Below, piece after piece: positions 46,479-55,348 of a stretch of DNA of 64,000 bases (within the stretch, counting starts at the first letter, position 1; each line of letters starts with the position of its first letter). Source of the DNA: Trissonchulus latispiculum (lineage: Eukaryota; Nematoda; Enoplea; Enoplida; Ironidae); NCBI GenBank assembly GCA_030248195.1, contig JASAND010021314.1, forward strand, positions 16,924 through 80,923. Reading direction: 5' to 3'. The notes below the pieces were generated by a model, which was not told where the DNA came from, ran no database searches, and was given only the letters and a program-made list of their open reading frames with translations. The position numbers and the translations under genes were made by a program.

Positions 46479-47363
46479 AGCTTTTCCTACAGAATGTAGC
46501 TCTACAGTCTCTCTTTCTAAGGAATTGAATTAAGCAAATTGTGGTTTTGAAATGAGTTTTGACGCTTTTCTTTTAGCGCTTTACTGCATCTGCACTTCTA
46601 TACTCGACAGTACAACTCAGCATGCTTAAAAAGAAGGGGAAAAATTATATTGTGGAACCTTGGGTTTCATAAAATGTTGTTCTTGCCACACTAATCAGTA
46701 TTGTTTTTAGAGATGCAGGACCAACAATACTTCGATTAAATGCGTCAATGAACTAGGGTGCTTTACACGAAAGCAGAGCATACAAGCACGTACATATCAT
46801 GGTTGCGCGCTTAGATCTCTGAACAATAACTCTGGTAACTGTTCTATATTTGTACTTAGTCAAAGCGATTACAGTAAGTCAGGGCCGCTCAGAGTAGGTA
46901 TTGCTGTCCGCATGGTGGGTTTGACATAACACTGCTCCTACTCAAACATACCCTATTCCTATAAGAATCAGTTTTTTGTTTTTTGTTTGTTTTTTCCTAT
47001 AAATAAAATTCCTACAAAATAAAAATAACTATTTCTCTGCCAGAGTGACTCTAATTTGGAACCAATTCATGAATCAAATTGAGAAGTGTTTGCGTCTGTT
47101 CTTGTATTGCTATATGTCAGCTGCTTCAGAAATGTTGATATGTCACAAAATCAAAATACTGCTTAGGTGTGCCTGGCGCACTACCTTTAGTGGATCCAGA
47201 TACAAAGGAATGTGGTAAAGACTGCCAGTTGCTTTTCCATATAATTTATTATAAAGTTCTGTTCTTAGCTTCATTGAATACCATAACTACTGGACAGCAG
47301 GCCATTATTCTGCGTTGATTGGTAGGAATAGTTGCTTGTGTTAAACTACTACTACTAGAAATC
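46479..47363. other. Gene-free region upstream of receptor B
   Basis: No gene or complete element seen. An in-frame upstream ORF start at 47319 exists, but the paralogue's N-terminus favours the ATG at 47364. Confidence 0.35.
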
Positions 47364-48302
47364 ATGGAAAATAAGTCGACAAATTTCACAGCTGGCAGCG
47401 CTTGCCTTGGATCTCAAATTTCAAGAACTATGTCGGGATCCCTATTTCTATCAGTAACTTTGGTTCATTTACTCTTGTATTGTCCTTGTTTGTATCATAT
47501 TTATACAATAAGTAGAAAGCATTACGCGTTTATCGTGCTGTTGGGAATGTCAATTGCTGATGTTTTGAATATTTTAACATTCTTGATAACTAATGCAATA
47601 TTCACTTTGTGCTATCAAGTGTCCAAAACTTTTATCTCAATGCTCATCCTAAACGCCATAAACATTACCCTGTATTATATTCAACTCGTTATGGCATTGA
47701 ATAGATTGTTGGCGGTTTCTGTTCCCATTTCTTACAAAGAGTATGCTACAAAACGTTTATATATTGTAATCGTATGTATAGTTTATATCTGTGGTTTTGT
47801 TCATAGTTTTGTATTAACTAGGTTTGACTATTTTGAATTTACATTTGATTATAAAGCTTGTGCGTTCACTTATACGGCTGATGTGCTCCAAAGTGGCTAC
47901 TTCTATTTAGTCGTGTTGCACTGGACAACGTTACAAGCTGGTGTAATTGTTGCGTCAATTATCATATATTCATGTATAGGACTTGTTCGCAAATGCGGAA
48001 AATTGTATCAAAACTCAAAGTTGGAAAACTTAGAACTAAAATTAATACTAATTTGCATCTTAAACAGTACTTGTTTGGCTGGCGTGGTAATTGCTATAAA
48101 CATTGCACCTTTTTTCATTTCGGAGAATTTCGCCATTGCTGGTAACTTATTTGCTCTACTAAACAGTTGCGCAAACCCTTACATTTATTTCTGCGTTTTG
48201 AAAGAATTTCGATATTCAGTTTTATCGACTATACAACGTACGGTGACATTTCAATCCACAAATGTCTCACGTTTCTCGACCACTGGAAAATTAATAAAAT
48301 AA
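47364..48302 (+). CDS. 7TM chemoreceptor-like GPCR (Srx/Srsx type), paralogue B
   Basis: Intronless 312-residue receptor. ATG 47364 is chosen over 47319 because it aligns with the start of paralogue A (M-E-x-x-S-T). Sequons N3-K-S and N7-F-T lie before TM1. Features in order: TM2 with Asp66, TM3 ending in N113-R-L, Cys166 in the second extracellular loop, TM7 with N271-P-Y-I-Y, Ser/Thr-rich tail. The identity with paralogue A is obvious along the whole length (for example R-F-D-Y-F-E-F-T-F-D-Y-x-A-C-A-F-T-Y), so they arose by local duplication about 9.7 kb apart. Function and ligand are inferred or unknown. AATAAA overlaps the last codons. Confidence 0.85.
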   Translation: MENKSTNFTAGSACLGSQISRTMSGSLFLSVTLVHLLLYCPCLYHIYTISRKHYAFIVLLGMSIADVLNILTFLITNAIFTLCYQVSKTFISMLILNAINITLYYIQLVMALNRLLAVSVPISYKEYATKRLYIVIVCIVYICGFVHSFVLTRFDYFEFTFDYKACAFTYTADVLQSGYFYLVVLHWTTLQAGVIVASIIIYSCIGLVRKCGKLYQNSKLENLELKLILICILNSTCLAGVVIAINIAPFFISENFAIAGNLFALLNSCANPYIYFCVLKEFRYSVLSTIQRTVTFQSTNVSRFSTTGKLIK

Positions 48303-48328
48303 TCTGATTACATTGTCTTGTAGACATT

Positions 48329-48556
48329 GTAGAAGTAGAAGTTGAGATTGCTCCTCTCATCATTGAGAATAATGTAATTTCAAGTAATCTATGGTGTGCT
48401 CAGCCTCAGCTCAGGTGTGTAAATCCGTACGTTTTGTTTTGCATTCTAAAGGAACTGCGATATTTAGTCGTTTTGAATATTCAGTCGTACCGTGCCAAAT
48501 CAATCAACAAAAGTGTTCAACGCTTTTTGCAAAGTGAGAAAAAACTAACAAATTAA
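48329..48556 (+). pseudogene. Relic of a third receptor of the same family (TM6-TM7-tail)
   Basis: 75 codons are open up to TAA 48554-48556 and read I-A-P-L-I-I-E-N-N-V, then C-V-N-P-Y-V-L-F-C-I-L-K-E-L-R-Y, matching TM6-TM7 of both intact receptors. There is no TM1-TM5, and the NPxxY is changed (N-P-Y-V-L). It starts 27 bp after the stop of paralogue B, so it is a tandem partial copy. Confidence 0.8.
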
Positions 48557-50072
48557 TAAATGAATAACGATTTGTTTTGATCAACATTGCATTGCATCGG
48601 GTATTTGAGGAGACACTAACAATAATCTGGCTACATCAACATCCCAGAATACAGTCACTTCACAGAAAAGTAATTTCTGCAACTATACCATTTATTCGGA
48701 GTTAAAATCTTTCAACACTTCAACAAAATCTAAGGTCTACAGTGTAAAGCTTCTGTTAAAATCGAAAACTGTTTCGCTAAATTTGGCTTCAACATGAAGT
48801 ATCCCAATTTTCAAACAATTTAAAAGAAGCAACTGGCCTTCTGATTGGTTTCTTTGAATTCACCTATTACTGCGCTTCCATAGAATGAAAGTTTTGTTGT
48901 CAGGAATGAATAACGAATTATTACTAAATATTAATTCAGTTTAATGTTAGTTTTGGTTACTTGTTTCTAGTTGCTTATGGTTCTGCTTAAAGTATGCCTC
49001 TTGCAGTTATATGTAAAACCTTTTATGTTTGCTGTACCATGGCATTATATGTGGCACAACATGTACTTGTCTGGGAAACTGTTGAAAAAATCAAGTGGTG
49101 CATCTATGCTATATGTTAAAATGTTGAAAGCACTAAAATTAGCTAAAAATGTACTTATTCTGTTTATTTTTCAGAAAAATTTAATCGTTCATGGTATAAT
49201 TTAGCGTTTCCATGTTATGTTGAAATAGTATTTATAGTAAAATTTTGGAAATTAGCTTTCGGCAGGCCGAGCCGGGCCGAAAACTTTTGCCGGCGGGACG
49301 GGACGGGTCGAGCCAAGCGAAATTTTGGAGCTGGCCAAGCGAAATGTGAATTTGATTTTTGCATTGAAATGAGAATATGAAAACTGTGAAAAGAAGAGTG
49401 GGTAAGCATTGAACAATATTTGTTTTGTTTTTCCTGAACTACCGAATTGGTAGTTTATAATGTGTTTCAAATTTCAAATATAAATGATTACCGTGCACTA
49501 TTGGATAAATGTCAACACATTTTTTGAAGAACAAACTAAGTATTAAACACTTGGTTTTTAACTTGTTAAGAGTTTGCTAAATTGTTTAAGTCAACATCTT
49601 CGGAGACAGGCTGTTTTTGCACGTTGGTACCTATCACGTCAACGTGAAGTAGTCCGTATATGTCATTATTACAATTCAACTCAAACATCATTTTTGGACC
49701 TGAATATTTTTAGACCTACCTGTTCACAGTCCATCGACAACTTGGCGTTGCTTCCTATGTTTTTCATAGGTCAACGTTTGATATTTTTTCTAGTGTGCTT
49801 AGATCACTTCTATTTAAAAAATAAATTTTGTGAGGTCACAATCTATTATTTCGCTCAAAAATATGCAAAGTGGCTATTTAAGGCGCCGAATTTAGATCAG
49901 CAATCAGGTCTGTTCTCATTCCTTGCGACAACACGGTCACAACACGGTTACATTGTTTGGAGGCAATCGATAGCCATTTTTGGAACATTTCGAAGGCTAA
50001 GTTCAGATCGGCAGGTAGTCCCCCTTAGGTCGTCCCACTACAGTTTAGACTGCACAACTTAGCACACACAAT
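48557..50072. other. Gene-free region
   Basis: Contains a 162-codon plus-strand frame (49574-50062) without domain or splice support, and a GGGCCG/GGGACG-rich fragment at 49258-49325 that resembles the subterminal arrays of the hAT-type elements. Confidence 0.35.
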
Positions 50073-50078
50073 TAACAC

Positions 50079-50472
50079 CAAGAGTACATAAGGACAAGAG
50101 TGTGACAAGCGTCACATTCTATGCAATGAAGGCAAAAACTGCCCCCCCCCCCTCCACAAATTGACCCCCTCTCACACCGCCCCTGTATGGGTACGTGGTC
50201 CAAACGGAGGTCGCTCACTCCTTTACATGATTACACGTTGAATTTAACAGGGGCCCAAATTGAGGAGGGGTGACAGCGTGCATGCTTAACACACAAATGT
50301 ACAAAATATACTAAGCGAGTGAGCGACCGCAGTTTGGACCACGTACCCATATAGGGGCGGTGTGAGAGGGGTCAATTTGTGAGGGGATAAGTCGTTAGCG
50401 CGCATAGTATAGATTTTGCCTTCATTGCATAGAATGTGACGCTTTTCACAATCTAATCATTATGTACTCTTG
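50079..50472. mobile_element. CAAGAGTACATAAT-family foldback element, second copy
   Basis: Inverted ends CAAGAGTACATAA / ATTATGTACTCTTG. The next inner block (GAATGTGACGC, TGCAATGAAGGCAAAA) and the CGGTGTGAGAGGGGTCAATTTG block are also inverted. Flanking 7-mers TTAACAC and ATAACAC differ at one base, consistent with a 7-bp target duplication as in 24651-25327. Confidence 0.85.
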
Positions 50473-50493
50473 ATAACACTGGTTAGTATCTTG

Positions 50494-51213
50494 TCAAGAA
50501 TTGATTTCGGCGAAAGCAGAATGAGTAGTTCCTTGCTTGAGAGAAAGTGCAATGTCGGCCAGAAATAGGGTTGATGCGAGGGCGAGAAAGAACTAAAATT
50601 AAAAAGAAGAAAGGGTAAAAACGTTTGTAAGCGAACAAATTGCGAAACAGGGGGCTGCGCTCAGGTTTTTTGCACATCAATCTACATTATGTTCGTTAAT
50701 GCACTTGCAACAGCGGAAGCTTTCTGTACTTTGACATTGCCTGCGAGTTCTGAGAAATAACATCCAAGTATTAAAGCAATGCTGCGGGCACTTTCTTGAG
50801 TTAAAACACAAGGATGGTCTCAAGATAATTAGACAAATGAATAAGTATTGGATACGATAATATATTTTGCTTTAACTAACTCGCTTTCCTCAATCTTCAG
50901 TACAACTTACAGTTTTCCAGAATAAGTCTATGCTTGTTATGAGATGAGACTTTATGTACTGAGGTAAACGTTTGTATTGCAGTAAGCAAATCAATAAACC
51001 GAAACAAATAAATGAAATTACTACGGATGCTACTACTGCTACTAGAAATATATAATAAATGAGGCTTACTGCCGCTGCTAGCCATGATTCAGCCACAACT
51101 TTGCAGAGATCTGTGGACATGGTCAGTACAGCTGCATGTCCACTGGAAAACCAACATTCGATGCAAAATCCAATCAAACACATCAACGAACAGAATAAGC
51201 ATATTGCAATTTC
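50494..51213 (-). CDS. MARVEL/MAL-like four-helix membrane protein, last two exons
   Basis: Two minus-strand exons join in phase: 51213-50911 (after TTTTTAG, ending at ACT/GTAAGTTG) and 50592-50494 (after TTTTAATTTTAG, ending with TGA). Together they give 133 residues with a helix at the start (I-A-I-C-L-F-C-S-L-M-C-L-I-G-F), a long hydrophobic stretch of about 35 residues after E-S-W-L-A-A-A, and a last helix I-D-L-F-W-K-T-F-F-L-A-L-A-S-T-L-F-L-A-D-I-A. That last helix matches the TM4 pattern of MAL/CMTM proteins (F-D-x-x-x-x-F-x-A-F). MARVEL proteins act in membrane apposition and vesicle sorting. The N-terminal exon and start codon were not found. The family call rests on topology and the TM4 pattern. 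Confidence 0.5.
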
Positions 51214-51692
51214 CTAAAAATGTTTTCACTATTTACTGGTTTAATCAAATTTTATCTACTTTCTGTTGATTACTGCACAGAACGGTGACCAAGAGCCTAC
51301 TTAGAAGCACTGTTCACATTTATACTACTTTTAAGCTTAATCTTCCAGATTTTTCATCAGTCAGCTGTTGTGAACGATTGACAAATAAACAATATGGTTG
51401 CCACTGTTTTCGTTTCAATAAACATTTTCGGCTAGTTTGACATAAAATATTGTCCGAATCCGGAGATTTATTTTTAAGTACAAGCTAGCTAACACTCCCG
51501 ATAGTTTTACGCACTTTGATTTTTATACAATTTAGCAAATCTCGCAAAATTTTGTTTATAGAACTTAGTTAAGTTTTCATTTCTTTCCGGCTCCCTGCTC
51601 AAGTTTCGCACGTTTCGATTCTTCGTTCCACACTACATCTTTTTGTCTAGACACGAAAGCTTTGGAATTATTTCAGTTTTGTTCATTTGCAG

Positions 51693-51847
51693 AGGCATCG
51701 TGGGGACTTTTCGAGAAAACGGCAAATGTCCGCGAGCACCTCATCTTAACCTCTTCTGATATTCTTAGCTTTGCTAAACAAAGTGGGTCGACCGTAGGGA
51801 TGTTTGACTTCAGGGAAGAACAGGAATCCAACGACAAGAACATTTAA
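51693..51847 (+). other. Possible terminal exon, unknown
   Basis: After an acceptor TTCATTTGCAG (to 51692), an open frame of about 51 codons rich in charged residues ends at TAA 51845-51847. The codon pattern looks protein-like, but no upstream exons or family are known. Confidence 0.25.
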
Positions 51848-52000
51848 GTATAAACAAGTAACCTCTAAAAGGGTTAATATTCCGCTCCAGCTTTATGAAG
51901 CACATCAGATTTAAGATGATGATTCCTTTTGGAGACATCAACTTTGAACCAGTATTACTCATTCATTATTTAGAGTTAAGAAGCCATTTTTATGTATAGG

Positions 52001-52281
52001 TTGTTGCACAACGTAGAGTGCACTAGCTGATTTACAGGCACGCTAAGCGAAACTGCGAGGGGTTGTGATGCACGAGCGAAGCGAGTGCATTACAAACCCG
52101 AGTGTTTCGTGAAAGCTAGCACGAGAATTTTTTTGTGGTACGAGGGCGGAGCGAAGCGGAGCCCGAGTACCACAAAAGAATTCGAGTGCTAAGCTTTCCG
52201 AAACACTCGGGTTTCACAACCCCTTGCAGTTTTGCTTGGCGTGTCCGTAAATTAGATGGTGCGCGAGAAATTGTGCAACAA
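52001..52281. repeat. Palindromic hairpin element
   Basis: Ends TTGTTGCACAA / TTGTGCAACAA. Inverted arms include GAAACTGCGAGGGGTTGTGA / TCACAACCCCTTGCAGTTTT. Internal CGAGCGAAGCGAG-type mini-palindromes. No ORF. Confidence 0.75.
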
Positions 52282-52429
52282 CTTAGTTGTGAAATAGCTT
52301 AGTTCAAATTTAAAATACCGGCGTGTTCCTCGCCCTGGGTCATGTGTTTGTCCGCGTTGTACGTAAAGCACATTATTCATTTATTGCTTCAGTTTGGATA
52401 CAAACTCCTTCTAGCTTTGTATGTCTGCA

Positions 52430-52502
52430 GCCTCGATAGCTCAGTTGGGAGAGCATCGGACTGATAAACCGAAAGTCGTGGGTTCGAATCCCAGTCGAGG
52501 AC
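52430..52502 (+). tRNA. tRNA-like gene, anticodon GAT (Ile), possibly a pseudogene
   Basis: Folds as a cloverleaf of 73 nt: acceptor GCCTCGA/TCGAGGA, D arm GCTC-AGTTGGGA-GAGC, anticodon loop CTGATAA, T arm with GGGTTCGAATCCC. Both promoter boxes are intact (TAGCTCAGTTGG, GGTTCGAATCC). Mismatches at 1:72 (G-A), 31:39 (A-A) and 49:65 (G-G) weaken it. A GAT anticodon is unusual for a cytosolic animal tRNA-Ile, which normally uses AAT or TAT. It sits just left of the foldback element at 52556, so it may be a SINE head. No intron. Confidence 0.5.
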
Positions 52503-52555
52503 AGAATTTTTCGGGTCTCTGGTGCTGAAGTGACAATTTCATTTCTTACATTCGG

Positions 52556-53995
52556 GTGTGGGTAAAAGCCAGCCCAGCCCCCAGCCCCAGCCTCCAGCCC
52601 CGGTGGGTAAAACCTGGCCTCCAGCCTCCAGCCCCTTGGGTAAAGTCCAGCCTTGACTGCCAGCCCCATTGTGTAAAACCCGGCCCAGCCCCAAGGGTAA
52701 AACCCAGCCCTTTTCCAGCCCCGTTTTCCTGACCACGTTTTCCAGCCCCTGTTTTCCAAAACCTGAGGTAACGTTTTTCCCAGCAAGCAGTATATGTCCC
52801 GGTCCATGTATTAATTCCATTAACCTGGGCCAGTTCCTGAGAGCAATCACAGAAAAGTGGGGGGGTCCCGACCAGTACCTTATTTCTCCGGTTAGCCAAA
52901 ATTCAAGCTAAAATGTGAAATTTCTAACACTGTTGACGAATATTGCCTCCAGTCCGACCGACTAAACTGTCACAGGCTGGCAGTCCAAACAATGAAGGCA
53001 ATTTGAAGAGAGGCAATTATAGTTGAATTCCAGTAGTTTTTAAACGGATTGAAAAACAGCCAGTTTTAATTTTAATGGCCATAGGATAACGTGGGGAATG
53101 AGGGGGTGCAGTGCAAAGTCTCCCAGAACAACAAACAACGGGTAGATCTCCCTTAGCGAGAACGAAAAAAGTAGACCGTCTCGTCCTGAAGGGCAAAAAG
53201 GGTTATAGCTGTACCTTTAATGCCGGGTTAGGGTTAGGTTAGGCCTTTGTTAGTGCATTCGACAAATGAGATTCAATTTTATCTGATTTACTCTTTTGAC
53301 TCCCTGGATGAAATTTTTTGAAATTCAAGGTTCTGATTCTTTAATGCTGATTAATCAAAATCTAATCTGTTTAATCTTAAAGGAAATAGACAAATGTTAA
53401 AATGTAACTATCAAAAATAAACAATTGCTCAAACTTATTTAACTCCACAATGTCTAATTACAGTTTGCACATAGCTCTATGAAAATGTGTGCATCTAGCA
53501 AGCTTCGAACAAAAGCAAACAACACAAAAGCACCTTCTGTGCTAGTATCATTCACCGACCCTGCGAAGTGATACCGGCCCAGGCCCACTGTAGACCGTCC
53601 GGCCAGTCGAACTAACTGCCTTCACCGGCAGGATTGCCAGCTTGCGACAGTGTCGTCGAATTGGAGCCTTAAAATCTTTGAAAGTATCAAATATTTCACA
53701 TTTTAACTTGTACCTTTGGCTAACCAGACAATTAAGATACCGGCCGGCCGGGACCCCACTATTAACTGCTTGCTGTCAGAAACTGGTTCAGATGAATGGA
53801 ATTTATATGGGCCGTTTCATGCTGCTGGCTGGGGAAAATCTAATACCCTAGGGGCTGGAAAACGGGGGCTGAGTTTTACCCTTGGCCTTGGGTCTGGGCT
53901 GGATTTTACCTAGGAGGGCTGGAGGCTGGAGGGCTGGGTTTTACCCATCGGGGCTGGAGGCTGGGGCTGGGGGCTGGGCTGGGTTTTACCAGCAC
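52556..53995. mobile_element. Large foldback element with GGGCTGG/TTTTACCC minisatellite arms
   Basis: 52556-52990 and about 53570-53995 are inverted copies. Outer parts hold variable tandem units (GGGCTGGAGGCTGG and GGGTTTTACCC). Inner parts share, inverted, GGTTAGCC...TGTGAAAT and the ACTG/CAAGCAG stretch. The centre includes a TTAGGG-like GGGTTAGGGTTAGG at 53224-53237. Long Gly/Pro/Trp frames across the arms are repeat artefacts. Confidence 0.75.
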
Positions 53996-54011
53996 CCTTA
54001 CATTCCAACTC

Positions 54012-54135
54012 CACAGAGTGCATCTGCTTCAGCGTGCTTCACAACTAGTTGTTAAGCACGGTACAGCGTGCTTCACAAATGCAGTTGTGAAGCACAGTGC
54101 ACATCGTGCTTCACAACTTGGATGGAGGCACGGGG
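54012..54135. repeat. Cluster of GCGTGCTTCACAAC hairpins
   Basis: Three spaced GTGCTTCACAA units, each with an inverted partner (TTGTGAAGCAC or TTGTTAAGCAC), give three adjacent hairpins. Confidence 0.7.
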
Positions 54136-55348
54136 GTTACAGCACAGCAAATTTGAACTAAGCTATTTCACAAGTAGAAATGTGGTTTAACATTTTCTCG
54201 ATTTATGAATACAGTGAAACTAATCTTATTTTTCAAAGTATTAATTGCATTTTTAAAGGAGTTTAATTCTTCAGTTTTTTGCAGACAGGAGTAAATGTTT
54301 TCGTGAGTCAACGGTTACATCATTCGATACCTCTATCAAATAGCTGGGTACCAATTTAAGTTACCATGAAATTGCTTTTCGTTCGGGACAAAGTAACTAA
54401 AATGTATGCGCAACAAGGATTTTGCCTATCTTTTACCAACTTTGACTAGCCATCACTGTAGCTAGAAAGCAGTAATCGGAGTAACTAAAAAGGATCCCGG
54501 GGTATTTTTTTGCAGAATCTGCTAAGTGCTATCCTCTCGCTTGTATAGTGAAGGCTCCACAATCGCTGGAAAACATTTGGTAGTGTTTTTGCAAAAACTA
54601 CATTTTCTATGCTAGCTGCCTATGGGATAGCAATTGGAGATTGACCATTCCTCCGATGATCCGAAATCGGCACCTTTAGTTTAATTTTGCTCAGCTCAAG
54701 AAGTAATGGATTACTTGATTTCTGCAAGTGACAAATTTTTGACACCAAGATAAAGAAAGTTGGCTATATCTCGCGATAGCGAAGAGTAGAAAGCTGCCTC
54801 AAACAGCAGATATGTAGATCATACCAAGATCTTTCGAAAGATCTTAAACTTATCTTTAGAAATATTTCCAGATTCACCCCGAGGTTTTAGTTACATTTTT
54901 CAAGTTTGCATCAATATTGACCGAACTTTAGAAAAACTCAAATTAGGTATGTATGTTGTAAATTTTAAAACCACCAACAATTTTTTATTCTATTCTTAAC
55001 TACAATTTAAATTTATAAATTACGTTAATTTGATTGGAATTTGAGGCTAAACCTGGAGCCTGATTCTCCGGCGTGTTACCCAAAGTTTGTCAAAATATCG
55101 GGAAATCTAAAGCGACTAAAGTGACTCTTAGGGGGAGCTCCAAGTCTGGCCAGGTGGGACTTCGCAAACACCCCCAAGATCCAAGAGTACATTGTACGCT
55201 GGTTTGCAGTTTCATTTTTACTGTAACTTAACGCTGTTCAAACAGTTTCAAAGTAAAGAAAAGCCACCAATACCTGCGAGCGTATGGTTTAAACTGATAC
55301 CAAGACTGCCAACTAATTTGCATATTTATTCGTGAAATCCATTTACTC
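54136..55348. other. Gene-free region
   Basis: No supported gene or complete element. Confidence 0.35.

Noticed and set aside
49574..50062. 162-codon plus-strand ORF
   Set aside because: No recognisable domain, signal or splice context. One frame of this length is expected by chance in a window this size and AT content.
52373..52899. Three overlapping minus-strand Gly/Trp/Pro-rich ORFs
   Set aside because: They read through the GGGCTGG minisatellite and the tRNA-like gene.
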